Notes: generated from the letters alone by a model not told the origin. A stretch of 64,000 nt of DNA from Ignavibacteria bacterium (GCA_030693705.1 JAUYAB010000022.1:1-64000), one strand, 5' to 3'; counted from the first letter of the stretch, positions 17,242-27,584 are shown. Translations and numbers: made by a program.

Positions 17242-18602
17242 TGGATACCGGCAGCGGACACGATTTTGCTTCTCTTTTACACGCATTTGCACTCGGTTGT
17301 TTGGAGCGTGAAGAATTTGATTTGATGATGGAATATTTTAAAAGTAACCAGGATTATCCCTGGCAGGAACTTGGCGAATTTCAAAACTTAGTGGCGCTTC
17401 TTCCTTCATTTTTAAATATCGAATCACCCGATCCGCGCGTTAAAGATATGGTTGCCCGGAAACTTTATCGTTTACGCGATCAACAGAGACCGCAGAGGAA
17501 TACACAAATAATTTCTCCAGCCTCTCCGCTTCAGCATAAAAATTTATTCCAGAGAATTGAAACGGATGAACAAAAATTATTCTCACAAATTTCATCTCCT
17601 CTTCCGCCCGAAGAAGTAAGCGAACCTGAACCGGCGTCGGATTATGATTCCTTTGAGTCGGCACCTACGAGTGCAAAAACAACATCCGGCTTTGAACCGG
17701 TAAGCAGTGAAAAAGAAAATCCTTTTTTAGCCACGGAAAAAGAGCCGGAAGACACAACCGATTACAGTTCCCCTTTCGCTTCCGAAAAAAGTCCGAAGGA
17801 AGAAGACCCATTTTCAAGTTACTCTTCTTATTCAAGCGAGTCAACAACCGACACAAACTTCTCAAGTAATTTTGACAATGTCGAAAGCGGCAGCAAAGAT
17901 ACTTCGGAAGATGGTGATTATTCATTCGAGTCTTCACTTTCAAAGTATTCTGTTAGCGGTGAATCTTCGCCTAAAACGGACGAAGACTATTCTTCGTTTA
18001 CTGCTGAAACGATAATAGAAGAACCTGCTGCCGACCAACCAATTGAAGCTCCTGAAGTAGTAAAAGTAAAGTCCGGAGTTTCAACGGGATTTGTTTTCTT
18101 TATGTTCATTGTCTTGGCAGGTGCAATTGCAGGGGTCTATTATTTTCTCTCGAAAGATTTTAAGACCGCCACACAAAATCAAACCGCCAAATATGAAACG
18201 ATAGTTCAATCGTTGAAGACCGAATTATCAAACACAAAAGAGGTTGATGCGCTGCTTGCTTCAATCAATTTGCAAATGGTAAATTTGAAAAGCACTCCAA
18301 AAGCTGCCGGAGCCTACGGTAAAGTTTTGTTCGATTCAGTTACAAGAAAAGCAATGCTGCAGGTAGTAAATCTCCCGGTGCTTTCGAGCGATAAGGTTTA
18401 TCAATTGTGGGTCATTTCAAACGATCAAAAATATTCTGCCGGAATTTATGAAGTTACTGCCGCTACACAGTATTTCCCGGTTACAAATTTTAGCGGACTC
18501 AGTTTGGTTGGTGCAACGAGTTTTCTTATCACCGAAGAAATTTCAACCGGCGGGGAAAAACCTTCGAAGGATGTTTACCTGGTTGGACAGATTGTTTTAT
18601 AA
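17241..18602 (+). CDS. Anti-sigma-K (RskA-like) transmembrane regulator with long acidic linker
   Basis: 453 residues. The N-terminal 75 residues (HAFALGCLEREEFDLMM) resemble the sigma-binding domain of RskA proteins. One membrane span lies at about 279-301 (STGFVFFMFIVLAGAIAGVY). The extracytoplasmic end (about 340-453) has the RskA domain signature VNLPVLSSDKVYQLWVIS. Between residues 115 and 270 is a strikingly Ser/Glu/Asp/Pro-rich low-complexity stretch, far longer than in typical RskA proteins of about 230 residues. It should sequester the ECF sigma factor encoded just upstream until a membrane signal releases it. The gene converges with the next gene, with 1 nt between the stop codons. 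Confidence 0.85.
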   Translation: MDTGSGHDFASLLHAFALGCLEREEFDLMMEYFKSNQDYPWQELGEFQNLVALLPSFLNIESPDPRVKDMVARKLYRLRDQQRPQRNTQIISPASPLQHKNLFQRIETDEQKLFSQISSPLPPEEVSEPEPASDYDSFESAPTSAKTTSGFEPVSSEKENPFLATEKEPEDTTDYSSPFASEKSPKEEDPFSSYSSYSSESTTDTNFSSNFDNVESGSKDTSEDGDYSFESSLSKYSVSGESSPKTDEDYSSFTAETIIEEPAADQPIEAPEVVKVKSGVSTGFVFFMFIVLAGAIAGVYYFLSKDFKTATQNQTAKYETIVQSLKTELSNTKEVDALLASINLQMVNLKSTPKAAGAYGKVLFDSVTRKAMLQVVNLPVLSSDKVYQLWVISNDQKYSAGIYEVTAATQYFPVTNFSGLSLVGATSFLITEEISTGGEKPSKDVYLVGQIVL

Positions 18603-18603
18603 A

Positions 18604-19122
18604 TTATTTTTTTGATTGATGTTGTTCAATAAAGAATAAGAAAACGGTAATCACAGAGACCAGCAAAAGAAGCCAATATTTATTTAAAACTTCTTTTAAA
18701 GAGAGCAGGAAACTTTCGAATCGTAGGTTTCCTGCAAATAGACTTATCACCGTTGCGGTTAATATCAAAAATCCCGCAGAATACAACGCTTTCTTCCTCA
18801 TCGAATTTTCAAGAAATACCATCAACAAAGAAAAACCCGTAATGTAAATACTTGCCGTAAGAATAAACGGAAAAGTAATTTCAAGAAGGAAGGTTTTGAT
18901 CAGAAAAGAAATAACTCCCGTGAAAAAAAGTCCCGAGCCCAAAAACACTGCAAGAAAATTTTTTGTTCCGAACGAATAATAAAAGATGGTTAACCCGACA
19001 AAAAAAGAAGAGAACGAAAAGAGAGAAAAAAACGAGAGTTCTATAAATCCCAATAATTGCAGTAAGATGGGGAGAAGCAAAAAGAGCAGTCCGTATTTAA
19101 TAAGTTGATTAGGGAAAATCAT
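18604..19122 (-). CDS. Hypothetical polytopic membrane protein
   Basis: 172 residues, almost wholly hydrophobic, with about six membrane-spanning segments separated by very short loops. Examples are LLFLLLPILLQLLGFIEL, FLAVFLGSGLFFTGVISFL and YWLLLLVSVITVFLFFIEQH. No catalytic motif or recognised domain. It is the last gene of a minus-strand run starting 11 nt after the arginase gene and is probably co-transcribed with it. A transport or sensing role cannot be claimed. Confidence 0.65.
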   Translation of the reverse strand: MIFPNQLIKYGLLFLLLPILLQLLGFIELSFFSLFSFSSFFVGLTIFYYSFGTKNFLAVFLGSGLFFTGVISFLIKTFLLEITFPFILTASIYITGFSLLMVFLENSMRKKALYSAGFLILTATVISLFAGNLRFESFLLSLKEVLNKYWLLLLVSVITVFLFFIEQHQSKK

Positions 19123-19133
19123 TTTTGCGCCGC

Positions 19134-20057
19134 TTATAAAATTCTTTGCCCCATGCTTGAAGCGACAACTTCGGCAGCAAAGAGAGCGGTTTGATTTTTA
19201 TGATCAAGGATCGGATTCACTTCGGTAATTTCTAAAGAGGACATACAGCCGCATTCCGCAATAGCCTCCATCAGCAAGTGAGTTTCGCGGTAACTCAATC
19301 CGCCGGGAACTGGAGTACCAACTCCGGGAGCTACAGACGGATCAACGCTATCAACATCAAAACTTATGTGAATATGATCGACGCTGTTCTTGAATTGTTT
19401 TAACACCCGCGAAATTATTCTGTGAATTCCCAATTTATCAACGTCCGCCATAGTGTAAACTTGTAAACCGATCTCATGAATGTTTTTTCTTTCTAGAGGA
19501 TCGATGCTTCGCGCTCCGATAACCACGCAATTTTCCGGTTTTACTTTTGGTGCGAATCCGTAAAAATGTGTGAGACTTTTATCTCCCAAACCAAGCAAAG
19601 AAGCGAGAGGCATTCCATGAATATTTCCCGAAGGAGAAGTTTTGTCGGTGTTCATGTCGGTGTGTGCGTCAATCCAAATTACTCCGAGACGTAATTTATT
19701 TTTTTTGCAGAAAGAAGCGATGCCAGCCACAGAGCCAATGGACATTGAATGATCGCCGCCAAGTACTAACGGAAAATTTCCTTCGGATAAACTTTTTTCA
19801 ACTTTACCGGCAAGAATCTCCGAACGCTTCAGAATTTCTTTTAAATATTTTAGCTGTGGATTGCCGGGTGTCTGCCGTTCGATAATTTCGATTTCAATAT
19901 TTCCATCATCAATTACTTTATAACCTAAGTCTTGCAGACGTTCGGAAATATGACTGATACGCATTGCCGAAGGACCCATATCAACACCGCGTCTGCCGGC
20001 GCCAAGATCAACGGGGAAACCAATAATATTTACAACTTTTGAGGGACGAATGGTCAT
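19134..20057 (-). CDS. rocF: Arginase
   Basis: 307 residues, the standard arginase length. Manganese-binding motifs are complete: GGDHSMSIGS, WIDAHTDMNT and SFDVDSVDPSVAPGVGTPVPGG. The segment SPSGNIHGMPLA is the substrate loop that separates arginase from agmatinase. It hydrolyses arginine to ornithine and urea. N-terminus IIGFPVDLGAGRRGVDMGP is typical of bacterial arginases. It follows pyruvate kinase by 74 nt on the same strand. No urease or ornithine pathway genes are nearby. Confidence 0.93.
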   Translation of the reverse strand: MTIRPSKVVNIIGFPVDLGAGRRGVDMGPSAMRISHISERLQDLGYKVIDDGNIEIEIIERQTPGNPQLKYLKEILKRSEILAGKVEKSLSEGNFPLVLGGDHSMSIGSVAGIASFCKKNKLRLGVIWIDAHTDMNTDKTSPSGNIHGMPLASLLGLGDKSLTHFYGFAPKVKPENCVVIGARSIDPLERKNIHEIGLQVYTMADVDKLGIHRIISRVLKQFKNSVDHIHISFDVDSVDPSVAPGVGTPVPGGLSYRETHLLMEAIAECGCMSSLEITEVNPILDHKNQTALFAAEVVASSMGQRIL

Positions 20058-20131
20058 CGTAATTTCTTTATAAATGATGGAAGTAATTTATATGAGAAAT
20101 CATTCCCTTACAAATTACCGGTTAAGAAAAA

Positions 20132-21559
20132 TTAAACTTCTTCAAAGCGGATCCAATTCTCGCGGATTTTTTCCGCTTTAGCTCCGCCTGCTGTAAAGAT
20201 GATGGTGTCGCCCTGCTTTGCAAGTTTGTTTTCGAGAATCAATTTTCTTGCGAGAAAAATAGCTACCTCTTTTTGTTCGATCTCTTCACAATAAAGAGAA
20301 GTTACACCCCATGTTAAACAAAGTGCGTTCATGGTGTTGAAATTATCGGAGAGTGCAATAATTTTACATGCCGGTCTATATTTGGAAAGTCCGCGCGGAG
20401 TTTTTCCGTTCGAGGTAAAACCAACAATGGCATCTGCGTTGATCTGCCGGCTCATTGAAACAATTCCCTTGTTCATTGAATCGAAAAGATTTTGTTTTAC
20501 GTTTTCCGGAACTAAATAGTTTATATGTTTGTGCGGGATGTGCTGCTCAGCATTTAAAATAATTTTATTCATTATCTCAACTGTCTTAATCGGAAATTTC
20601 CCTACAGAAGTTTCGCCGCTGAGCATAACAACATCGGTTCCATCCCAAACTGCATTGGCAACGTCTGAAGCTTCCGCGCGTGTTGGAACGGGATTCGAGA
20701 TCATCGACTCGAGCATTTGTGTTGCAGTGATAACGGTTTTGCCGACTTCGTTACAGCGGCTTATAATATTTTTTTGAACGAGAGGTACTTCCTGCGGTTC
20801 AAGTTCAACGCCTAAGTCACCGCGGGCAACCATAATTCCGTCTGCAGCTTGCAAAATTTCTTCCAAGTTATCAACCGCTTCTTTCTTTTCAATCTTCGCG
20901 ATGATGGGAATTGGTTTTCCTTTTTTGCTTAACCAGTCTTTTAAATGAATAATATCTTCCGCCTGGCGAACAAAGGAAAGAGCTATAAAATCAATACGGA
21001 ATTGCAGCGCAAATTCAAGATCGGCAAAATCTTTTTCTGTAATTGAAGGAGTTGAGAGTTTCATTCCGGGAAGGTTCATACCTTTTTTCGGTTTTAATAT
21101 TCCGCCGTTGAGAATGGTGCAAATAACGGAAGTTTTGGTTTTACTTTTTATTTGTAAGCGAAGCAGCCCGTCATCGATTAAAATGATATCGTTTATCTGC
21201 GCATCGCGAGCAAGGAGTTTGTAAGAAGTAGAAACTTTTTCTTTGGTTCCCACAAAGTCTTCAATAGTTATTTCAAGTTCATCGCCCGCGGTAATTTCGA
21301 AGAAATCTTCTTGTAGTTTTCCAATTCGGATTTTCGGACCCTGCAAATCCAACAACGTTGCCAGCGGTTGTTTCTCTTCGATACATGCTTGATTAATATT
21401 GTTAAAGACTTGTTCAAAAAAAGGATAATCACCATGTGAAAAATTAAGGCGTACTCCGTCCACGCCAACGCGCATCATCGTTTTGATCATTTCAGTTGAG
21501 AAAGTTGCCGGACCGAGTGTGGCAAGTATTTTAGTTTTAGCAAAAATTTGTTCGTTCAT
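20132..21559 (-). CDS. pyk: Pyruvate kinase
   Basis: 475 residues. It catalyses the last step of glycolysis, phosphoenolpyruvate plus ADP to pyruvate plus ATP. N-terminal TKILATLGPA and RLNFSHGD, the LLDLQGPKIRIG segment, IIAKIEKKEAVDN, ARGDLGVELEP, TATQMLESM and TRAEASDVANAVWDGTD are all present, followed by the C-terminal allosteric domain. The gene starts 5 nt after the Lon-like protease stop on the same strand, so the two are almost certainly one transcript. Confidence 0.96.
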   Translation of the reverse strand: MNEQIFAKTKILATLGPATFSTEMIKTMMRVGVDGVRLNFSHGDYPFFEQVFNNINQACIEEKQPLATLLDLQGPKIRIGKLQEDFFEITAGDELEITIEDFVGTKEKVSTSYKLLARDAQINDIILIDDGLLRLQIKSKTKTSVICTILNGGILKPKKGMNLPGMKLSTPSITEKDFADLEFALQFRIDFIALSFVRQAEDIIHLKDWLSKKGKPIPIIAKIEKKEAVDNLEEILQAADGIMVARGDLGVELEPQEVPLVQKNIISRCNEVGKTVITATQMLESMISNPVPTRAEASDVANAVWDGTDVVMLSGETSVGKFPIKTVEIMNKIILNAEQHIPHKHINYLVPENVKQNLFDSMNKGIVSMSRQINADAIVGFTSNGKTPRGLSKYRPACKIIALSDNFNTMNALCLTWGVTSLYCEEIEQKEVAIFLARKLILENKLAKQGDTIIFTAGGAKAEKIRENWIRFEEV

Positions 21560-21564
21560 AATTT

Positions 21565-24039
21565 CTATCTTTTCGTTTTACTTTGAGGAGAAAGTTTTTT
21601 CTTTTTGGGAGTTAATTCTTTAAAGGGATTTTTTCCTTTTTTATACATCTCCTTTAATCGCTGTTGCACCAATCCGAAAACAGTATCGCTTTCGTAGATT
21701 CCGTTTTTATTCAGTTTACCGGCTTTTACTCCGGTCAACAACTCAATTCCTTCATCAATTTTAGAGATGGCATAGAGGGAAAATTCTTTTTTCTTTACGC
21801 TGCTTATTATTTCTTCGCTCAGCATTAAATCTTTAACGTTTTGAATGGGAATAATAACGCCCTGCGTTTTTGTAAACCCGTTCATTTTGCATACGCCGTA
21901 AAATCCTTCGATCTTTTCATTCACTCCGCCGATCGGTTGGATTTCTCCTTTTTGATTTACCGATCCGGTTACAGCAAAAGTTTGCTTAATCGGAAGTCCG
22001 GAAAGACTTGAAAGCAAAGCAAAAAATTCGGCTGCCGAAGCGCTGTCGCCATCAATCATTCCGTATGATTGTTCAAAAACTAAATTTGCGGAAAAGGAAA
22101 GAGGAAACTTCTGCCCGAACATTTCTCTAAAATATCCGGAAATAACGAGTACACCTTTATCGTATGTTTTTCCGCTCATACCGGCTTCGCGCTCAACGTT
22201 GATGATAGCGCCGTTGCCAATTGCAACCGAAGCGGTGATACGTGTCGGTTTTCCGAAAGCATAAAAGTCTGAACCATAAACCGCAAGTCCGTTTATCTGT
22301 CCGATTTTTTCTCCAGCCGTATCGATGAGGATGGTTTTTTCACGGATCATATCGGAAAGTTTTTCTTCATAGAGAGCGTGCCGGTCTTTTGCCATTTCGT
22401 ATGCTTTTTTTACCATTGGCGCCGAAACAACTTTTACGTTTTCTTCCTTCGCCCAATAATGAGCTTCGCGAACCAGATCGGCTAAAACAGAAAAGCGTGC
22501 CGTAAGTTTATCTTTTTGTCCGGCGTATTTTGCCGCAAGTTCAAGAAGGTATGCAATTGCGGTTTTATCAAACTCTAAAAGATTTTCTTCCTTAATTGTT
22601 TTCTTTATTACGCGGGCGTACGCATCAATAATCTCGCCGGTGCGCTTCACTTCGTAATCAAAGTCCGCTTTTACTTTGAATATTTTTTTAAAATCGTCTT
22701 CATATTCCGCCAGCATTGAATAGATGTAACTGCTTCCGATGAGAATTACTTTTAAGTCAACGTCGATCGGTTCCGGTTTTAAAATTGAAGGCTGGAATTG
22801 AAAGAAGTTATAGGAATCTTGAATTTCAAGTTTGCGGAAAGTGAGAATTCGTTTAAGCGTTTTCCAGACTCCGGGTTCTTCAAAAACGTGCGGAACATTC
22901 AGCACTAAAAAGCCGCCGTTCGCCTTTAAAAGCGAGCCGCCTTTTATCCTTGTAAAATCAGCGTACCAACCGCCTCTGCCGTCGTTTACTTTTTCAATGG
23001 TTCCGAAAAGATTTGTGTATGTAGGTGTAATTTCAATAACAACCGGACAAGTATTTGTGCTCGAATTATCGAGAACAATATTCACATCGTACTCGCGGAA
23101 ATAATCAATCACAAATCCTTCTTGCGTTTCTTCGTTCTCGGGTTTTTGTCCTTTAAAGATTTGTAGGTTTTCCAGGATGCTTTCTTCAACTTGATGAAGA
23201 TAGAAGGAAATTCTTTCGTCCGGATATTTTTCATAAAATGCCGCGAGAGAACCCTTCACAAGCACTTCAACTTCTTTCCGTTCAAGATCAAGCGATTCCA
23301 TTTGAAGTTTTTGGCTGAGTTTTAATCCCTTCTTAAAAAGATTCATCAACTCCAACTGGTACTCGTTATACTTGTGGATAATGTTTTCCGCTTTGTCTTT
23401 TGTTATCGTTCCATCCTGGATTACTTTATCAAGCTGCTGCACGGGAACCGGCTTGTTTTTAATTACAGGAATAATTTCCGGTCTTGCGGACTCGCCAACC
23501 TGCACGGAACCTAAAGCAAATCCATCTTTTTTAATTCTTTTTTGAAAAAGAAAAAGAAGCTCCTTTTCTTTTTTGTCGTACTCACCGAGAATTTTTTTCC
23601 GTTTGCCTACAAACGTCTGACTTTCAAGTTGCTGGGGAATTCGTTCCTTTAAATATTGTATCAGACTGGAAATTTCTTTTTTGAATTCCTTTGCCTGCCC
23701 TTGCGGAAAGGTGAGAAGAATTGGAGAATCGGGATCAGTGAAGTTGTTTACGTATGCGTAATCTTTTAAAGTCGGACACGAAGCCGAAATCGACTCAAGT
23801 ATTTTTTTAACTGCTGTAGCTTTACCGGTTCCGGAAAGTCCGGCTATGTAAATATTATAACCGGGGCTGCGGAGGTTTACGCCAAGTTTAAGTGCGCGCA
23901 AGGCTCTGTCTTGCCCGATGATGCTTTCGTTCGGCTCAAGTTCACTGGTTGATTCGAAATCGAAAATCTGCGGATTGCAAAACCAGCGAAGATCGTTGAT
24001 TTTTAGAGGCTGGGGTAACACTGCTTTTTTTATAGGCAT
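21565..24039 (-). CDS. Lon-family AAA+ protease (LonB/Lon-related type)
   Basis: 824 residues from the ATG at 24039. The open frame extends to a TTG at 24102, but MPIKKAVLPQPLKINDLRW is the more natural N-terminus. It has Walker A GLSGTGK (67-73), a long helical insertion inside the AAA module, and a C-terminal Lon protease domain. The Ser-Lys dyad is Ser666 (GDSAS) and Lys709 (NEKIEG), 43 residues apart exactly as in Escherichia coli Lon. There is no N-terminal LAN domain, so it belongs to the Lon-related group rather than LonA. A Lys-rich tail ends the protein. It should degrade misfolded or regulatory proteins using ATP, and heads a lon-pyk-arginase run. Confidence 0.88.
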   Translation of the reverse strand: MPIKKAVLPQPLKINDLRWFCNPQIFDFESTSELEPNESIIGQDRALRALKLGVNLRSPGYNIYIAGLSGTGKATAVKKILESISASCPTLKDYAYVNNFTDPDSPILLTFPQGQAKEFKKEISSLIQYLKERIPQQLESQTFVGKRKKILGEYDKKEKELLFLFQKRIKKDGFALGSVQVGESARPEIIPVIKNKPVPVQQLDKVIQDGTITKDKAENIIHKYNEYQLELMNLFKKGLKLSQKLQMESLDLERKEVEVLVKGSLAAFYEKYPDERISFYLHQVEESILENLQIFKGQKPENEETQEGFVIDYFREYDVNIVLDNSSTNTCPVVIEITPTYTNLFGTIEKVNDGRGGWYADFTRIKGGSLLKANGGFLVLNVPHVFEEPGVWKTLKRILTFRKLEIQDSYNFFQFQPSILKPEPIDVDLKVILIGSSYIYSMLAEYEDDFKKIFKVKADFDYEVKRTGEIIDAYARVIKKTIKEENLLEFDKTAIAYLLELAAKYAGQKDKLTARFSVLADLVREAHYWAKEENVKVVSAPMVKKAYEMAKDRHALYEEKLSDMIREKTILIDTAGEKIGQINGLAVYGSDFYAFGKPTRITASVAIGNGAIINVEREAGMSGKTYDKGVLVISGYFREMFGQKFPLSFSANLVFEQSYGMIDGDSASAAEFFALLSSLSGLPIKQTFAVTGSVNQKGEIQPIGGVNEKIEGFYGVCKMNGFTKTQGVIIPIQNVKDLMLSEEIISSVKKKEFSLYAISKIDEGIELLTGVKAGKLNKNGIYESDTVFGLVQQRLKEMYKKGKNPFKELTPKKKKLSPQSKTKR

Positions 24040-24190
24040 TCTGGGTTCCCGAATTTTTGTTTTATTGAAAGAAAACTTATAAAAACTACGTCTCAAAAAC
24101 AAAAGGTAATCGGGACAATTATGATAAAAGGAAAGACTTCGTGCGGGAAATTATTTTTTGTAAATTACTCATAACAATTTCAGAAGAATC

Positions 24191-25330
24191 ATGTTACCTC
24201 ACGAAGCCAGAAAATATTTTCCTTTTTTAGAGACGGGGAAAATATATTTTAATCATGCAGCCGTTAGTCCTCTTTCAACGCTTGTAACGGAGAAGATTCA
24301 GAATTATTTGCTGCAAAGAAGTGAAGGAGCGATTGAAGATTATCAAACGCTTCTTGCCGAATCCGCCGAAGTGAAAAACAAATTAGCCAAACTGTTAAAC
24401 ACCGAACCGGGAAGAATAGCTTTTGTCGATAACACCTCAAACGGATTGAATATTCTTGCCCAGGGAATAAATTGGAAAAAGGGAGACAGAATTCTTTTAA
24501 ATGATATCGAGTTTCCCGCTAACGTTTACCCATTTCTAAATTTGCGCCAGCAGGGAGTTGAAGTTGATTTTGTAAAATCAGAAAACGGAGAAGTTACCGT
24601 TGAAAATATTTTACAAGCGATAACTCCCGCAACCAAATTGCTCTCCATCAGTTTCGTTCAATTTTTAAGCGGCTACAAAGCGAATCTTGAACAACTTGGA
24701 AAAATATGTAAAGAGAAGAATATCATTTTTGCGGTTGATGCCATCCAGGGGCTCGGTGCGCTTCAACTTGATGTAAAAAAATGTAATATCGATTTTCTTG
24801 CCTGCGGTACACAAAAATGGTTAATGGCAATTATGGGTCTGGCTTTCATTTTTCTTTCTGAAGAAATGCAGGAAAAGATTTCCCCCAAATATGTCGGCTG
24901 GCTTTCTGTTGAAAACGCATGGGATATTTTGCATTACGATCTAAAACTAAAACACGATGCCGGAGTTTTCCAGAACGGAACCGTTAATACAATTGGAATT
25001 AACGGTTTGCACGCAGCACTTGATTTATTTGAATCGATTGGTTTTAATCAGATTGAAACAACAATTTTAGATAACATCGAATATTTTATCGAACGACTTT
25101 CCTCAGCCGGATTCAATCCTCTGCTTTTCGGGCTCGAAAGAAAATATTTGTCCGGTATCGTTACCATAAAAAATGAGCAGGCTTCCGAAATGTTTGATAC
25201 GCTGATGAATAAAAGGATCCATTGTTCCCTTCGCGAAGGTATGATCCGTTTTTCTCCTCACTTTTATAACACCCGGAGCGAGATAGACTATGTTACCGAA
25301 ATTTTAAAAAAATGCAGTAACACTCTATAA
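24191..25330 (+). CDS. Class V PLP-dependent aminotransferase / cysteine desulfurase-like
   Basis: 379 residues. The fold-type I PLP site shows Asp183 (AVDAIQGLG) and the Schiff-base Lys209 (CGTQKWLM). The N-terminal YFNHAAVSPLS and TSNGLNILA match the class V family that includes cysteine desulfurases, kynureninases and isopenicillin-N epimerase-like proteins. There is no clear catalytic Cys loop of IscS/SufS type, so desulfurase activity is uncertain. It is divergent from the Lon-like gene and is followed, 55 nt later, by a histidine kinase. The substrate cannot be named from sequence. Confidence 0.85.
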   Translation: MLPHEARKYFPFLETGKIYFNHAAVSPLSTLVTEKIQNYLLQRSEGAIEDYQTLLAESAEVKNKLAKLLNTEPGRIAFVDNTSNGLNILAQGINWKKGDRILLNDIEFPANVYPFLNLRQQGVEVDFVKSENGEVTVENILQAITPATKLLSISFVQFLSGYKANLEQLGKICKEKNIIFAVDAIQGLGALQLDVKKCNIDFLACGTQKWLMAIMGLAFIFLSEEMQEKISPKYVGWLSVENAWDILHYDLKLKHDAGVFQNGTVNTIGINGLHAALDLFESIGFNQIETTILDNIEYFIERLSSAGFNPLLFGLERKYLSGIVTIKNEQASEMFDTLMNKRIHCSLREGMIRFSPHFYNTRSEIDYVTEILKKCSNTL

Positions 25331-25385
25331 AACATCATAAATTTCTTATGTTACAATAAAAAAAAACAAAAAGTTTGAAATAAAC

Positions 25386-27584
25386 GTGGATACAACCGAA
25401 CTAAGCAAAAACAAAAAAACGTTAATTGGAATTTTCGTCCTTGTTGCTATCGTTATAATCATCGCATCATATTTTTATTTGCACATCCTTGATACGCAAT
25501 CATCTCCCTTCATTTTACAGAACAAATACTTGTCGCTTTTTTCTTACGCATTTTTACTTATTGTCATTTCTGCTTTGTCACTCGCACTTTTTTATCAGGT
25601 AAAATGGATTCAGGCGTTAAGAAGTTTCATTAATTCGGAAGTAACGGAAAAAGCGCTTCTCTCGCATTATCAGATCATTACAAGGTATGCGAACGATATT
25701 ATATTGCTGATGGATCAAAGGGGATTGATCGTTGAAGTTAATCAACAAGCATTAAAAGTGTACGGGTATTCCCGCAGAGAGATGCTTAACCAGAATGTGG
25801 TTTTGGTTTTTGCTCCCAAAAGTATTCGCGGAATGTCCAAGATCGTTAAAGCATTCGAGAGCCGCGAGGGAATAATTTTTGAAGCGCTCCATCGCAAAAA
25901 GAACGGCGAGGAATTTCCGGTTGAAATATCTGCGCGGATTGTAGAAATTGGAGGAGAGACACTTATTCAGAATAGTATCCGCGATATTTCAGAAAAGAAA
26001 AAAATAGTTGAAGAACTTGAATTCTCCCAAACCCTATTGCAAAAAGTGTTCGATAGTCTGGAAGAAACGATATTTCTCATTAATCCTACCGAGCGAAAAA
26101 TTGAAAATGTAAATCTCGCCGCAATTAAAACATTCGGTTACGATAAAGAAGAACTGCTGGATCGGGGAAGCGAAATTCTTTTTGGAAATAAAGAACGGTT
26201 TGAATCGTTTATCAAACAGTCGTTTTCAATTTATGTAAACCAGGATTTTTACGAGACCGAACTAACCATGCAACGCAAAAACGGTGAAGTCGTTCCGGTT
26301 TATTTTTACGGTAAAGCTTTGATGGACGCAAAGAAAAAATTCTCCCTTATCATCGGTGTGGTAAGGGATATTTCGCTCATCAAAAAAACGGAACAAACCT
26401 TAATCGATGCGAAAAATAAAGCCGAGGAAATGAACCGGTTGAAATCAAACTTTTTAGCGAATATGAGTCACGAGCTGCGCACGCCGCTAATTTCTATTCT
26501 TGGCTTTGCTGAAATATTGATGGATTCTACAGAAGATTCATCAATCCAGGATTCTTCGCGAAACATTTTGTACGGCGGCAGAAGATTACTCGAAACGTTG
26601 AACGTTATTTTACAATTTTCCAAAATAGAAGCCGAAAAAGTTGCGCTTTCAACACAACTCTTTGATGTAGTGGCTTCTCTTAGAATCTTAACCGAACGGT
26701 ATAAAATATTTGCGCAACAGAAAAATCTAAATTTGTTTTTCGAGAATGAAGCCGTGGATTGTTATGCCGAAAGCGACCGGCTGTTGTTTGAAGAAATTAT
26801 TTCTCAACTTTTGAATAACGCTTTAAAATTTACCGAAGAAGGAACCATACTCGTTGTTCTTAAAAAAGAAGAAATTGAACTATTAAAATATTTTACGGTG
26901 GAAATTTCGGACACCGGAATTGGAATTTCTCCCGAAAACTGCCAAATAATTTTTGACGAATTTCGACAGGTAAGCGAAGGGATAAGCCGCTATTACGAAG
27001 GGCTGGGACTCGGTTTAACTATCGTTAAAAAATATACTTCTCTGCTAAATGGAAAAGTTGAACTCCAAAGCGAAGTAGGAGTCGGGTCAATATTTAAACT
27101 CCGTTTTCCGATGATTGAACCGGAACGTGCAGAGCTCACTACATTTACCGAAGAAGTGAAGAAGCCGTTTAGCTTGACGGAATTTTTCAAAGAAACAAAA
27201 TTCGAAAACGATCTGCCCGTTGTTTTATTAGTCGAAGACGATCCTTCAACAAGCGACGTTATCACGATCTTTTTACGAAAAGTCTGCCGGCTTGAGTATG
27301 CAAACCGCGCCGACAAGGCAATACAAAAAGCATCTGAAAAAAAATATAACGCAATTCTGATGGATATTAATCTCGGAAAAGGTCCAAGCGGAAAAGAAGC
27401 AATGGAATTGATAAAACAAAGCTCCACAAACTCCGATACCCCTGTTATTGCTGTTACAGCTTATGCACTTGAAAATGAAAAACAAACATTACTTTCGGCG
27501 GGCTTTACCGATTACATATCAAAACCGTTTGACAAAAACGAAATAATTGAAAAACTTACTTCGTGTTTATTAAAAAAGAATTAA
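25386..27584 (+). CDS. Hybrid sensor histidine kinase with PAS domains and receiver
   Basis: 732 residues from a GTG start. Order: two membrane spans (about 13-33 and 46-68) with a short periplasmic loop, PAS 1 (about 90-205, DIILLMDQRGLIVEVNQ), PAS 2 (about 215-335), HisKA with phospho-acceptor His362 (SHELRTP), HATPase (ENCQIIFDEF and GLGLGLTIVKKY), and a C-terminal receiver with acceptor Asp660 (ILMDINLG) and Lys in SKPFDKNE. The tiny periplasmic part suggests sensing in the cytoplasm or membrane through PAS. No DNA-binding regulator is adjacent, so output probably goes to a distant partner. The stop codon overlaps that of the opposing GNAT gene by 4 nt. Confidence 0.92.
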   Translation: MDTTELSKNKKTLIGIFVLVAIVIIIASYFYLHILDTQSSPFILQNKYLSLFSYAFLLIVISALSLALFYQVKWIQALRSFINSEVTEKALLSHYQIITRYANDIILLMDQRGLIVEVNQQALKVYGYSRREMLNQNVVLVFAPKSIRGMSKIVKAFESREGIIFEALHRKKNGEEFPVEISARIVEIGGETLIQNSIRDISEKKKIVEELEFSQTLLQKVFDSLEETIFLINPTERKIENVNLAAIKTFGYDKEELLDRGSEILFGNKERFESFIKQSFSIYVNQDFYETELTMQRKNGEVVPVYFYGKALMDAKKKFSLIIGVVRDISLIKKTEQTLIDAKNKAEEMNRLKSNFLANMSHELRTPLISILGFAEILMDSTEDSSIQDSSRNILYGGRRLLETLNVILQFSKIEAEKVALSTQLFDVVASLRILTERYKIFAQQKNLNLFFENEAVDCYAESDRLLFEEIISQLLNNALKFTEEGTILVVLKKEEIELLKYFTVEISDTGIGISPENCQIIFDEFRQVSEGISRYYEGLGLGLTIVKKYTSLLNGKVELQSEVGVGSIFKLRFPMIEPERAELTTFTEEVKKPFSLTEFFKETKFENDLPVVLLVEDDPSTSDVITIFLRKVCRLEYANRADKAIQKASEKKYNAILMDINLGKGPSGKEAMELIKQSSTNSDTPVIAVTAYALENEKQTLLSAGFTDYISKPFDKNEIIEKLTSCLLKKN

